NCBI GenBank assembly: GCA_902782245.1
Contig: CACZMI010000027.1
Coordinates: 1 to 44,435, forward strand
Direction: 5' to 3'
DNA length: 44,435 nucleotides
From: an uncultured Bacteroidales bacterium
GTDB taxonomy: Bacteria; Bacteroidota; Bacteroidia; Bacteroidales; Bacteroidaceae
Positions 7,875 to 17,354 of this stretch are shown here, one piece after another. Position numbers and translations under genes: made by a program. Positions within the stretch are counted from its first letter, which is position 1. Each line of letters opens with the position of its first letter. A model generated the notes under the pieces. It searched no databases. It saw nothing but the letters and a program-made list of their open reading frames with translations, and was not told the DNA's origin.

Positions 7875-9275
7875 ATGATGCATTTCAAGAGAATCTGCGT
7901 TACGCTAAGCGTAGCCTTATTTACCGGCATAACATTTGCCCAGACCGAGAAAGATACCGTTTATGTATTCCTTGAGAACATGCCCGATGCCGGCATCTAC
8001 CTGCCGCCACCACCTGACATGCTCAGCCCTCAATACGCCGATGACTTTGCACAGTGGCAGTGGGGCAAGACCGTAAGACCGACTCAGCGCGGCCAGCAGG
8101 CCAACGATGATTCCCAGTGGGGCATAAAGGGAATGATAAGGATACATCAGGAGACCCTTGGATTTGAGATCAGCAAGGAAAAGACCCCTGCCATCTACAG
8201 ACTTTTGTACAATGTACTTTGGACAGAGAATCTGAGCACCCACAACGCCAAACGCAAATACATGCGTACCCGCCCGTTTGCCCAGTACAACGAGCACACA
8301 TGGGGCAGGTTTGACAATGAACGTGAGTTAAGGTTCAACGGCTCGTATCCATCGGGACATACAGGCCTTGGATGGGCAACCGCACTGGTGCTCTCGGAGA
8401 TGGTTCCTGAACTGCAGGACACACTCTTGCGCACAGGCTTCCAGTATGGTGAGAGCCGCGTGATTGTAGGTGCCCACTATCAGAGTGATGTGGATGCCGG
8501 TTACCTTTGCGGAAGTACCGCAGTGGCTGTAATGCACGCCAGTGAGTATTTCCAGAAAGACCTGGAGGCAGCCCGTAAGGAATACTGCAAGATAAAGGGT
8601 ATCAAGAACGTAAGCCAAACCGAGGAATTTCCCGATGGAACCAAGGTTTTTGATGGCCCTGTTACAGAGGATAGCCACCGTTTCTACGGAGATATAATCA
8701 AATACTACGAGACTCTGCCCGAGCGCGAGACCGAGCGTGGTGAGCAGGCCAAGGCCGATGCCGACAACAGTGTTGAAGCTATGATGAAGACTTTCAGCAC
8801 TCCTGCGTTTGAAATAAGCCGCGAGTCCAATCCCGCCATTGCCGCTCTTATGGATTATACAAGGGATAACCTTATCAGAACCGCCGGTGAATTGGGCGGT
8901 ACCACATTCCGTGAGCGCCCCTATGTAAAGCTTAATCCCCGTAGGAACAAGACACTGATCAGCGAGTTTGAGGATTCTTTAAAAGCTACAACCAGTTATC
9001 CTTCAACACATTCAGAGATTGGATGGGGACTTGCCCTGCTGCTTGTAGAGATAGGTCCGCGTGAGGCAGCCAACGATATACTGAACCGCGGATTCGAGTA
9101 CGGCCGCAGCCGCGTCATTGCCGGCTACAACTACCCCAGCGATGTCCAGACCGCCCGCCTGTGGGCATCGGCCACACTGGCTCACCTGCATACCATGCCC
9201 GAATTCCAGAAACTTCTGCAGGCCGCCAAGGACGAACTCAACCCGCCCGCCAAAGGCAAAAAGAAAAAGAAATAA
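7875..9275 (+). CDS. Secreted tandem PAP2-family (class A acid phosphatase-like) protein
   Basis: A 466-residue protein with signal peptide MMHFKRICVTLSVALFTGITFA and two consecutive PAP2 phosphatase domains. The first has a full catalytic set: K-x6-RP (KRKYMRTRP), PSGHT, and SRVIVGAHYQSDV with the nucleophilic His. The second keeps PSTHSEIGW, but its first motif lacks the Lys (GTTFRERP) and its third reads SRVIAGYNYPSDV, with Asn replacing the nucleophilic His. The second domain is therefore probably inactive. The protein ends in a Lys-rich tail. Class A acid phosphatases hydrolyse phosphomonoesters in the periplasm. It follows the rhodanese/MBL gene by 18 bp and may be co-transcribed. Confidence 0.88.
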   Translation: MMHFKRICVTLSVALFTGITFAQTEKDTVYVFLENMPDAGIYLPPPPDMLSPQYADDFAQWQWGKTVRPTQRGQQANDDSQWGIKGMIRIHQETLGFEISKEKTPAIYRLLYNVLWTENLSTHNAKRKYMRTRPFAQYNEHTWGRFDNERELRFNGSYPSGHTGLGWATALVLSEMVPELQDTLLRTGFQYGESRVIVGAHYQSDVDAGYLCGSTAVAVMHASEYFQKDLEAARKEYCKIKGIKNVSQTEEFPDGTKVFDGPVTEDSHRFYGDIIKYYETLPERETERGEQAKADADNSVEAMMKTFSTPAFEISRESNPAIAALMDYTRDNLIRTAGELGGTTFRERPYVKLNPRRNKTLISEFEDSLKATTSYPSTHSEIGWGLALLLVEIGPREAANDILNRGFEYGRSRVIAGYNYPSDVQTARLWASATLAHLHTMPEFQKLLQAAKDELNPPAKGKKKKK

Positions 9276-9289
9276 TCTTTTGTTTCGAG

Positions 9290-10018
9290 CTACTTGAGAG
9301 TTGAAAGGATAATAATGCCGCAGATTCCAATATAGGCATAGACCACGTAACGGAACACCTGCGCAGGAATACGTTCAAAGACCTTGGTTCCGATGTAAGT
9401 GCCCAGAAAGACACCCGCAATACCTGCTACGTAGGCCTTGCAAACGGACATGGTAAGGAATCCGCTACCTGCGCGGAAAAAGGTCATAGCCAGATTGCCC
9501 AGGCAGAAATACATGGAGATTATGGCCATGTAATGGTCCTTATCCTTCTCGGAGGATATGAAATAAAGCACTGCCGGCGGTCCCTGCATGCCAAAGAAAC
9601 CTCCCATGAGTCCGCTCAGGCTACCGGTGATTATCTGCGCTTTCACCGTAGGTTTTATGCGAATCTTGCCTCCCAGAGTGAGGAAATATATGCTTATCAG
9701 GATAAGGATGATGCCAAGCGACACGGTAAGGGACCTGAGCTGCATGCGGGACAGCATGTAGATCGCACCGCCAGAAACCACGATGAATGTTATCAGAATG
9801 GGCCATAGATGCTTCCAGATAATCAGTTTCCACATCCTGCTGCATATGATCAAGGTTGTAGTGAGTGCCAACAATCCGGACAGTGTCGTAGCCTCACCGT
9901 ATGACGGCATCAGGAACGGCAGGACCGTCATGATGAATATCCCGAACCCGAATCCTGTGGTACGCTCCACAAAACTGGCTCCTACGGCAAGCAACGCTAT
10001 GAGAAGATAATCTGTCAT
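9290..10018 (-). CDS. TauE/SafE family sulfite/organosulfonate exporter-like permease
   Basis: A 242-residue integral membrane protein with about eight hydrophobic segments and the two family repeats: ERTTGFGFGIFIMTVLPFLMP near the N-terminus and GSLSGLMGGFFGMQGPPAVLYF in the second half. Family members move sulfite, sulfonates or related anions; the substrate here is not determined. It overlaps the upstream acetyltransferase gene by 4 bp, so the two are translationally coupled. It converges on the PAP2 gene with only 14 bp between stops. Confidence 0.85.
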   Translation of the reverse strand: MTDYLLIALLAVGASFVERTTGFGFGIFIMTVLPFLMPSYGEATTLSGLLALTTTLIICSRMWKLIIWKHLWPILITFIVVSGGAIYMLSRMQLRSLTVSLGIILILISIYFLTLGGKIRIKPTVKAQIITGSLSGLMGGFFGMQGPPAVLYFISSEKDKDHYMAIISMYFCLGNLAMTFFRAGSGFLTMSVCKAYVAGIAGVFLGTYIGTKVFERIPAQVFRYVVYAYIGICGIIILSTLK

Positions 10019-10533
10019 CTGATATCAGTACCCATTATGTAGTCATTCATGTAAAATCCGTTTCCGATGGGGAAATCACCCTGTCTGAGTATAGAGAGTC
10101 CCTGGTTACGGTAGAATCCAACCGCCGGATTGTTACGGTTCACGTTCAACTCAATCCTGGCCTTGACAGACATCTTATTGTCACGCACATGCTGCTTTAC
10201 AGTTTCCAAAAGCCTGTTACCCAGCCCGATACCCTGCGCTGATGGCATGACATAAATCTTTTCCAGGTGCCAAACCTCTGTCCCGTCTGCATCCACAGAA
10301 TCCTTTCTGACCGACACATACCCTTGCGGTTCATCACCAGCCCAAGCAATATAATAGACATGTCCGCGTAGCACCTGATCCTCCAGATTAGGTAAGGAAT
10401 ACATCCATTCCATCATATAATCCATCTGCTCAGGTGACAGTATGGTCTTGTATGTATCTCTAAAAACCACCTCAGCCATCTCATGAATGGTTTGAAGGTC
10501 GTTAGTGCCGGCAAGTCTGATATCGATATCCAT
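10015..10533 (-). CDS. GNAT family N-acetyltransferase
   Basis: A 172-residue protein with a complete GNAT fold. It has an N-terminal strand MDIDIRLAGTNDLQTIHEMA, the central EVWHLEKIYVMPSAQGIGLGNRLL with the acetyl-CoA pyrophosphate-binding Q-G-I-G-L-G, and the late strand ARIELNVNRNNPAVGFYRNQGL. It resembles small ribosomal-protein or amino-acid acetyltransferases, but the acceptor cannot be assigned. It is the first gene of a two-gene operon with the TauE permease. Confidence 0.88.
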   Translation of the reverse strand: MDIDIRLAGTNDLQTIHEMAEVVFRDTYKTILSPEQMDYMMEWMYSLPNLEDQVLRGHVYYIAWAGDEPQGYVSVRKDSVDADGTEVWHLEKIYVMPSAQGIGLGNRLLETVKQHVRDNKMSVKARIELNVNRNNPAVGFYRNQGLSILRQGDFPIGNGFYMNDYIMGTDIR

Positions 10534-10550
10534 TTACTGATTGTTTCAGG

Positions 10551-10558
10551 CAAAAGTA
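10551..10558 (-). promoter_or_regulatory. -7 box of the GNAT-TauE operon
   Basis: The complement reads TACTTTTG, a perfect TAnnTTTG box 18 bp before the GNAT start. It is divergent from the peptidase promoter. Confidence 0.45.
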
Positions 10559-10599
10559 CTACAATTGCACAAATTATCTTCCATTCCAAGAATTTGCAG

Positions 10600-10607
10600 T
10601 AAATTTG
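10600..10607 (+). promoter_or_regulatory. -7 box of the C10 peptidase gene
   Basis: TAAATTTG is a perfect TAnnTTTG box 22 bp before the start codon. The -33 region (TCTT at 10577-10580) is a weak match. Confidence 0.45.
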
Positions 10608-10628
10608 GACTCTGTATAGTCTTTAAAT

Positions 10629-13052
10629 ATGAAATACAAATCCATTCTGTTTACGGTTTCATCGGCCATAATGCTTATTGGCGTTCAACTCAATGCCAAG
10701 GTTGTAAACCAAAATACCGCACAAAGTGTTGCCAACGATTTTCTGTTGTCAAAAGGTATTGAAGCAAAGGAACTGATTCCTGTCCATCAGGATTCGGATC
10801 CTGCGGTTATGCATGCTCCATCTATTGATGGCAAGGCTCCTGCATACCATATTTTCAGCGACAGGGAACACAATGCTGTCATTGTAGTTGCGGGAGATGA
10901 CATGGCCCGTCCCATTTTGGGATATTCATTCAGTCCTGATCAGGATGCTGACGGCAATTATCCGCCTGCCATGAAGGATTGGCTGGATGAAATGGAAAGA
11001 CAGATAGATTATGCGCGCAACAGCGGATTGCCGGACAAGGCTATCCGTCAACAGAACCTTCCTTATAACTCGGTAAACGTAATCAAGCAATTGACAACTG
11101 CCCAATGGGGACAGTCTTTCCCATTCAACTTATATTGTCCTTCCATTGGTATGCAGACCTGCTTAACCGGTTGCGTGGCCACATCATATGCCATCCTCAT
11201 GAAATATTATGGCTCTCCTTATGGAGGAAATGGCCGTACTCAGGGATACATCAGTTCCAAAACCGGAGTTTCTGTCGCTCCCAGAGACCTTAACCACTCA
11301 TATCAGTGGGACAGGATGCCGTTGGAAATAACACAAGAAACATCTTCTGAACAGTTCCATGAAATAGCAATGTTAATGGCAGATATAGGGGCTGCCATAC
11401 AAGCCGACTACGGAACCGACGAGACATCGGCCGGTTATGATAAACAGGCTATATTTGCCCACTTTGGGTATAATAACGGCTTATACAGGCAGCAAAGCGA
11501 TTACTCTGCCCAGGAATGGTATTCAATGATTAAAAGCCAGTTGGACAATAACCGTCCTGTGCTTTATAATGCAAAGACTTCCGATAACAGCGGTGCCCAC
11601 AGTTTTATCATAGACGGATATGCCCAAGACGATTACTTCTGCATAAACTGGGGTTGGGAAGGACAATATAACGGAGTATTTGCTCTTAATGCCATGGATC
11701 TGGATTTTACCGATTACAACGGCCTGCAGAGTGCCTATTTCGATTTCCAGTCGGCTGCCGGCATGCCTACAGTCGCTGTCGTAAATGACAGCATCAACTG
11801 CCCTTCAGTTGAGGCGGCTATGGGTGTTGTTTCTCTTGTCAACCAACCCGCCAGAATAACTCTGGTACAGAACAGCGTTACGGATGAGGTATTTGTCAAG
11901 AACGGCCAGAACGTTATACTGGATCTTAACGGCCACACACTTGATATTGAAAAATGGGGATTTTTCAACTATGGTACTCTTACTGTAAAAGACACCGATG
12001 GAAACGGAAAAATCAACATAACAAGAGGTAATACAGCTATTCTCAACAACTACGGGAATCTGACGGTAGAAGGGGGTAATTTTACCAATCTGATGGCAAA
12101 GAGCAGTAGTACGGATTATCGCAGATGCATTTGGAATGACGCATATGGTACAGTCCGCGTCAAGGACGGAAAATTCACGTGCAACGGACAGGTAGTTTGC
12201 AACAACGGCAAACTGACCATTGATAAAGGCTCGTTCCAATGCACGGACGACAGCGATATTCTGGTCAATTTTTCACGAAACGACACTCTTACAGTCAATG
12301 GAGGAACTTTCCAGACCACAGTAGAAGGCAATTACTGCAGAAACATCTGGACAGCAGACAAGACTGTAACAATCATAAACGGAGGCTCGTTCCTGAGTAA
12401 TAAGACTGTCATTTGTCTGAACGGTGACGCAACCATCAACAACGGTCAGTTCAGGTGTGCAGGTGATGCAACCACAATTGTCAATTACTGTAAGACAGGA
12501 ACCCTTACAATCAACGGAGGAACATTCAGGAATTCATTGAAAAATAACGGCAATTACCACAGGGCCGTATGGACCGATTCAGAAACCTACACACACATTA
12601 CAGGAGGTGTATTCATCAGTTATTTCCAGACTGTTACTGTCAACGGTGATGCCTTGATAGATGGCGGATCATTTGAGAGTTACGGATCGGCAGGAATTCT
12701 TTCGGCAGGTAACGTTATTATAAACAACTGCAAACTGAAGGCTGACAATTGGATTCTCTATGCGGCGGAAGGTTTTTCTATCAAATGTTACGGCGGATTA
12801 TATTCAAAGACTGTAAGTAATGAATTTTTGGGTAACGGCAGCGTATGCAGCAGAAACACAGACAGCGCTACATCGTCAACCTATCCATATAAGGTTGTAA
12901 ACACCCTGAACGGCATAAATCCTGTATATAGGCAGGATGATATCCGGGATATCAACTATGATTTGAACGGTATTGTGATTCCGGACAACAACCCTGGTAT
13001 CCATATAATACGCAACTCGGAAGGTAAGGCTGTCAAGGTACTGGTAAAGTAA
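10629..13052 (+). CDS. Secreted C10 (streptopain-like) cysteine peptidase with beta-helix tail
   Basis: An 807-residue protein. A signal peptide (about 1-23) is followed by a prodomain of the Spi/streptopain type (about 24-150). The catalytic domain has TCLTGCVATSYA (Cys182) and GAHSFIIDGY (His324), then the family's INWGWEGQYNGVF. Residues about 390-760 contain repeated strand-turn units such as LTVNGGTF, LTINGGTF and VTIINGGSF, spaced as in a right-handed parallel beta-helix of the pectate-lyase superfamily type. C10 enzymes are secreted proteases (SpeB, Bacteroides Bfp). No type IX sorting domain is obvious at the C-terminus. The beta-helix may bind a surface or glycan. Confidence 0.88.
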   Translation: MKYKSILFTVSSAIMLIGVQLNAKVVNQNTAQSVANDFLLSKGIEAKELIPVHQDSDPAVMHAPSIDGKAPAYHIFSDREHNAVIVVAGDDMARPILGYSFSPDQDADGNYPPAMKDWLDEMERQIDYARNSGLPDKAIRQQNLPYNSVNVIKQLTTAQWGQSFPFNLYCPSIGMQTCLTGCVATSYAILMKYYGSPYGGNGRTQGYISSKTGVSVAPRDLNHSYQWDRMPLEITQETSSEQFHEIAMLMADIGAAIQADYGTDETSAGYDKQAIFAHFGYNNGLYRQQSDYSAQEWYSMIKSQLDNNRPVLYNAKTSDNSGAHSFIIDGYAQDDYFCINWGWEGQYNGVFALNAMDLDFTDYNGLQSAYFDFQSAAGMPTVAVVNDSINCPSVEAAMGVVSLVNQPARITLVQNSVTDEVFVKNGQNVILDLNGHTLDIEKWGFFNYGTLTVKDTDGNGKINITRGNTAILNNYGNLTVEGGNFTNLMAKSSSTDYRRCIWNDAYGTVRVKDGKFTCNGQVVCNNGKLTIDKGSFQCTDDSDILVNFSRNDTLTVNGGTFQTTVEGNYCRNIWTADKTVTIINGGSFLSNKTVICLNGDATINNGQFRCAGDATTIVNYCKTGTLTINGGTFRNSLKNNGNYHRAVWTDSETYTHITGGVFISYFQTVTVNGDALIDGGSFESYGSAGILSAGNVIINNCKLKADNWILYAAEGFSIKCYGGLYSKTVSNEFLGNGSVCSRNTDSATSSTYPYKVVNTLNGINPVYRQDDIRDINYDLNGIVIPDNNPGIHIIRNSEGKAVKVLVK

Positions 13053-13082
13053 GCCTTCAAAGGCTCAATATTTGGAGTTTGT

Positions 13083-14957
13083 ATGGACTTTAAGTATGAT
13101 GTGATAGTGATAGGTGCAGGGCATGCGGGTTGTGAAGCCGCCGCCGCTGCCGCTCAGATGGGTTCCAAGACCTGTCTGATAACCATGGACATGAACAAGA
13201 TTGCCCAAATGAGTTGCAATCCTGCCGTTGGAGGTATAGCTAAAGGACAGATTGTCAGAGAGATAGATGCTCTCGGCGGCCACATGGGACTTGTTACTGA
13301 CCGTACTGCCATACAGTTCCGAATACTTAACCGATCCAAAGGCCCCGCCATGTGGAGCCCCCGCGCACAGTGTGATCGGGCCAAATTCATCTGGGCCTGG
13401 CGCAGTGTCCTGGAGAACCAGCCAAACCTTAACATCTGGCAGGACACAGTGACCGAACTGCTTGTAAAAGACGGTCAAGTGATTGGTTTAAAGACACTTG
13501 AGGGTGCTGAATTCTCCTGCAGATGCGTAGTTCTGACCGCCGGAACATTCCTGAACGGACTCATGCATATAGGCCGTGTAACCATGCCCGGCGGACGCAT
13601 ATCGGAACCTGCATCATACCTGCTTACCGAGTCCATAACTCGTCACGGAATACGTACCGGCCGCATGAAAACCGGAACACCCGTACGTATAGACAAGCGG
13701 AGTGTCCACTTTGAGGATATGGAGCGCCAGGACGGCGAGAATGATTTTCACCGTTTCTCTTTCATGGGCTCCGAGCGCCATCTCAAACAGATGTGCTGCT
13801 GGACCACATACACAAATGAAAAAGTCCATGAGGTGCTCAAATCTGGTCTGGCAGACTCACCTCTGTTTAACGGACAGATCAAAAGCATCGGCCCGCGGTA
13901 TTGCCCCAGCATAGAGACCAAACTGGTAACATTCCCCGATAAGGACCAGCATCAGCTGTTTCTGGAGCCGGAGGGCGAAGAAACCAATGAGATGTACCTG
14001 AACGGATTCTCATCGTCCATGCCCATGGACATACAGATACGTGCGCTCAAGGAGATCCCGGCCTTCCGCGACCTGGTAATTTTCCGTCCCGGTTATGCCA
14101 TAGAATATGATTACTTTGATCCCACCCAACTTAAGCATACACTTGAGTCTAAGGTGATATCGGGCCTTTTCATGGCCGGGCAGGTTAACGGCACCACAGG
14201 ATACGAGGAGGCTGGAGGTCAGGGAATCCTTGCCGGCATAAACGCACACATAACCTGCCACGGCGGAACACCGTTCACCCTGGCCCGCGATGAGGCATAC
14301 ATAGGAGTTCTGGTGGATGACCTGATAACAAAGGGTGTTGACGAGCCCTACCGTATGTTTACATCAAGGGCCGAGTACCGCATACTGCTGCGTCAGGATG
14401 ATGCCGATATCCGCCTGACAGAACGTTCCTACAACATAGGTCTTGCCACAAAGGAACGCTACGACAAGATGCGCACCAAGCGTGACGAGATAAACCGCAT
14501 AGTTGATTTTGCAAAGGGATTCTCCGTAAAACCGGCATTGATCAACGATGCACTTGAAAGTCTTGGCACCACACCGCTGCGTGAGGGATGCAAACTGGCC
14601 GACCTTATTGAAAGGCCACAGTTGACACTTGAAAACCTGGCTCCGCACATCAAGGCCCTCAGGGCTGAAATTGACAAAACCGAGCCCGTGCGCAGGGACG
14701 AGATAGTTGAGGCCGCCGAGATACTGATGAAATACAGCGGATACATAAGCCGCGAGCGTCTTATTGCCGATAAGATGAAACGCCTTGAAGACATCCGCAT
14801 CAAGGGTCGCTTTGATTACAGTTCACTCCAGTCTCTCTCAACAGAGTGCCGTCAGAAACTGATAAAACACGACCCGGAAACCCTTGCCGAGGCAAGACGT
14901 ATCCCCGGCGTTTCGCCCAGCGACATAAATGTCCTGCTGGTGCTTCTGAACCGATAA
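13083..14957 (+). CDS. mnmG: tRNA uridine-5-carboxymethylaminomethyl modification enzyme MnmG (GidA)
   Basis: A 624-residue FAD enzyme that works with MnmE to modify U34 of several tRNAs. The N-terminus has the dinucleotide-binding VIVIGAGHAGCEAAAAAAQMG. The family signatures MSCNPAVGGIAKGQIVREIDALGG and GPAMWSPRAQCDRAKF follow, then GQVNGTTGYEEAGGQGILAG and the C-terminal helical domain that contacts MnmE. Length is standard. The start ATG is 30 bp after the upstream gene. A parS-like site lies between it and apt. mnmG is often near the chromosomal origin. Confidence 0.97.
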   Translation: MDFKYDVIVIGAGHAGCEAAAAAAQMGSKTCLITMDMNKIAQMSCNPAVGGIAKGQIVREIDALGGHMGLVTDRTAIQFRILNRSKGPAMWSPRAQCDRAKFIWAWRSVLENQPNLNIWQDTVTELLVKDGQVIGLKTLEGAEFSCRCVVLTAGTFLNGLMHIGRVTMPGGRISEPASYLLTESITRHGIRTGRMKTGTPVRIDKRSVHFEDMERQDGENDFHRFSFMGSERHLKQMCCWTTYTNEKVHEVLKSGLADSPLFNGQIKSIGPRYCPSIETKLVTFPDKDQHQLFLEPEGEETNEMYLNGFSSSMPMDIQIRALKEIPAFRDLVIFRPGYAIEYDYFDPTQLKHTLESKVISGLFMAGQVNGTTGYEEAGGQGILAGINAHITCHGGTPFTLARDEAYIGVLVDDLITKGVDEPYRMFTSRAEYRILLRQDDADIRLTERSYNIGLATKERYDKMRTKRDEINRIVDFAKGFSVKPALINDALESLGTTPLREGCKLADLIERPQLTLENLAPHIKALRAEIDKTEPVRRDEIVEAAEILMKYSGYISRERLIADKMKRLEDIRIKGRFDYSSLQSLSTECRQKLIKHDPETLAEARRIPGVSPSDINVLLVLLNR

Positions 14958-14965
14958 AAACAAAA

Positions 14966-14981
14966 TGTTCCACGTGAAACA
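14966..14981. promoter_or_regulatory. parS-like centromere site
   Basis: TGTTCCACGTGAAACA is identical to the Bacillus subtilis parS consensus bound by ParB/Spo0J and shows its near-perfect dyad around CACGTG. It occupies the 35-bp space between mnmG and apt. ParB nucleates here, spreads, and loads SMC/condensin. parS sites generally cluster around the replication origin. Confidence 0.85.
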
Positions 14982-14992
14982 ATTTAAAAGAT

Positions 14993-15538
14993 ATGAGTAA
15001 ACAGACGCTTATCAGCCACCTCAGGAATATCCCTGATTATCCCATGGAGGGCGTTCAGTTTAAGGATGTAACTTCATGGTTTATGAATCCCGATGACTTG
15101 AAAGAGATTGTAGATTCTCTTTATGAAATGTACAAAGACAAGGGCATAACCAAGGTCTGCGGCGTAGAATCCAGGGGATTCATAGTAGGTGCTGCACTTG
15201 CTTATAGATTGGGAGCAGGCTTTGTTCCTATCCGTAAACCGGGCAAACTTCCTTACGAGAAGGTAAGCATTGAGTACAAGAAGGAATACGGATTTGACCG
15301 CGTAGAGATGCACAAGGACTCTATCAACAGCAATGATGTGGTGCTTATTCATGATGACCTTCTGGCAACCGGAGGTACACTTCTGGCTTCACAGAAACTG
15401 GTTCAGTCACTGGGTCCCAAGAAGATACTGATAAACTGCATCATCGAGCTCACAAATTTCCATGCAAAGGATCTGTTCCCAAAGGAGTGCTCGGTGGACA
15501 GTTTCATAGCAATTGATGAATTTGACGGAGTAAACTGA
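14993..15538 (+). CDS. apt: Adenine phosphoribosyltransferase
   Basis: A 181-residue cytosolic enzyme of purine salvage that makes AMP from adenine and PRPP. It shows the family N-terminus LRNIPDYPMEGVQFKDVT, the middle region CGVESRGFIVGAALAYRLGAGFVPIRKPGKLP and the PRPP-binding loop VVLIHDDLLATGGTL. Length is typical. uvrC begins 1 bp after its stop, so apt-uvrC-dtd form one transcription unit, probably continuing into deoC. Confidence 0.96.
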   Translation: MSKQTLISHLRNIPDYPMEGVQFKDVTSWFMNPDDLKEIVDSLYEMYKDKGITKVCGVESRGFIVGAALAYRLGAGFVPIRKPGKLPYEKVSIEYKKEYGFDRVEMHKDSINSNDVVLIHDDLLATGGTLLASQKLVQSLGPKKILINCIIELTNFHAKDLFPKECSVDSFIAIDEFDGVN

Positions 15539-15539
15539 T

Positions 15540-17354
15540 TTGAAGGGCAAGGAAGCATACGAGAAACATCTTAAACTGATTGTCCAGAACCTTCCGGAGA
15601 AACCCGGTTGTTACCAGTATCTGGACGAGCAGGGAACCGTCATATACGTAGGTAAGGCTAAAAATCTTAAGCGCAGAGTATCGTCATACTTCCTCAAAGA
15701 GAATCAGACTGATAAGACACGGATGCTTGTAAGCCGTATATCGGATCTAAAGTATATTGTGGTTGAGACGGAATGGGATGCCTTCCTTCTTGAGAACAAT
15801 CTGATAAAACGGTATAAGCCGCGTTACAACATACTCCTTAAGGATGACAAGACATATCCTTCAATCTGCATAACAAGTGAGGACTATCCCAGGGTTTTCA
15901 AGACAAGAAAGATAATCCGTAACGGGAGCGAATATTACGGCCCATTCAGCCATACAGGTACCCTGAGCGGTCTTTTGCAGATAATAGCACAAGCATACAA
16001 GGTCCGCACATGCCGTCTGCCTCTGACAGAAGACGCCATAAAGGCCGGCAAGTACAGGGAATGTCTGGAATATCACATCAAGAACTGCCCTGCACCCTGT
16101 ATAGGACATGTGTCAAGAGCCGATTACAACGCACAGATAGCCGAAATCCGTGAGATACTGAAAGGACGCAGCCAGGACCTTACCAGATCCATGATGCAGG
16201 AGATGAAAAAACTCTCCGCAGAGATGAGATTCGAGGAGGCACAGGAGGTCAAGGTGCGCTATGACACCATCATGGAGTTCCGCGAAAAGAGCAGGGTGGT
16301 TGACACCGGACTGGACAACGTGGACGTCTACAGCATAGACAATGATGACGATGTAGTATTTGTAAACTACCTGCATGTGGCGGGCGGATGCATCAATCAG
16401 GCATTCACCTTTGAGTACAAGCGAAAGATGGACGAATCGCTCGATGAAATGCTTATGCTTGCAATTGTCGAGATGAGGGGAAGGTATAAGAGTACGGCAC
16501 GCGAAATAATAGTACCGTTTATGCCGGAGGCCGAAATTGCGGGAGTTACCTGGACCGTACCGCAAAAGGGAGAAAAGAAAAAGCTGCTGGACCTTTCGGC
16601 CCTGAACGTAAAACAGTACCGCGCCGACCGTCTTAAACGCAGCGACAAACTCAATCCCGAGCAAAAGCACGTAAGGCTCATGAAAGAGTTGGGCACACTT
16701 CTGGGAATGGAAAAGACTCCTCTCAGGATAGAGTGTTTTGACAACTCGCACATATCAGGCACCGATGCCGTAGCCGCCTGTGTGGTATATGAAAACGGTA
16801 AACCGTCCCGCAAGGACTACCGGCTTTACAACATCAAAAGCGGCGCAGGAGGTGATGATTACGGTTCAATGTATGAGGTCATGATGCGGCGTTGGATGAG
16901 AGCATTGGAAGAAGGCGCATCTCTGCCGGATCTTGTAATAGTTGACGGTGGTAAGGGACAGATGTCAATTGCAAAGGAGGTAATTGATAATCTGAATATT
17001 ACAATCAATATTGCTGGTCTAGTAAAGAACGCACACCATAAGACTTCGGGGCTTCTTTACGGATTCCCGCAGATGGAGGTCGGTGTGAAGCCTGACAGCG
17101 AACTGTTCCGGCTGCTGGAACAGATGCAGGAGGAGGTACACCGCGTGGCTATATCGTTCCACAAAAAGAAACGAAGCAAACGTCAAACTCAATCGGAACT
17201 AACTGATATTAAGGGAATTGGAGAGAATACTGCCACATCTCTGATCAGGAGGTTCAAGAGCGTTAAGAGGATATCTCAAGCAAGTCTTGAGGAACTCACC
17301 GCCGAGGTTGGAAAGGCAAAGGCTCAGACAATATATAACTGGTTTCACAAATGA
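15540..17354 (+). CDS. uvrC: UvrABC excinuclease subunit C, TTG start
   Basis: A 604-residue nuclease that makes both incisions in nucleotide excision repair. The N-terminal GIY-YIG domain (PGCYQYLDEQGTVIYVGKAKNLKRRVSSYF) is followed by a UVR motif near residue 210 (RFEEAQEVKVRYDTIM), the RNase H-like domain (RIECFDNSHISGTDAVAACVV, LVIVDGGKGQ) and C-terminal helix-hairpin-helix motifs (LTDIKGIGENTATSLI). The start codon is TTG at 15540. The first internal ATG lies beyond the GIY-YIG domain, so TTG is needed. It overlaps dtd by 4 bp. Confidence 0.96.
   Translation: MKGKEAYEKHLKLIVQNLPEKPGCYQYLDEQGTVIYVGKAKNLKRRVSSYFLKENQTDKTRMLVSRISDLKYIVVETEWDAFLLENNLIKRYKPRYNILLKDDKTYPSICITSEDYPRVFKTRKIIRNGSEYYGPFSHTGTLSGLLQIIAQAYKVRTCRLPLTEDAIKAGKYRECLEYHIKNCPAPCIGHVSRADYNAQIAEIREILKGRSQDLTRSMMQEMKKLSAEMRFEEAQEVKVRYDTIMEFREKSRVVDTGLDNVDVYSIDNDDDVVFVNYLHVAGGCINQAFTFEYKRKMDESLDEMLMLAIVEMRGRYKSTAREIIVPFMPEAEIAGVTWTVPQKGEKKKLLDLSALNVKQYRADRLKRSDKLNPEQKHVRLMKELGTLLGMEKTPLRIECFDNSHISGTDAVAACVVYENGKPSRKDYRLYNIKSGAGGDDYGSMYEVMMRRWMRALEEGASLPDLVIVDGGKGQMSIAKEVIDNLNITINIAGLVKNAHHKTSGLLYGFPQMEVGVKPDSELFRLLEQMQEEVHRVAISFHKKKRSKRQTQSELTDIKGIGENTATSLIRRFKSVKRISQASLEELTAEVGKAKAQTIYNWFHK

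Noticed and set aside
13051-13066. Terminator after the C10 peptidase gene
   Set aside because: AGCCTT and AAGGCT form only a very short stem with a tiny loop and no T-tract, so it is too weak to call.
15540-15542. uvrC starting at a later ATG
   Set aside because: The first internal ATG would remove the essential GIY-YIG domain, so the TTG one base after the apt stop is preferred.
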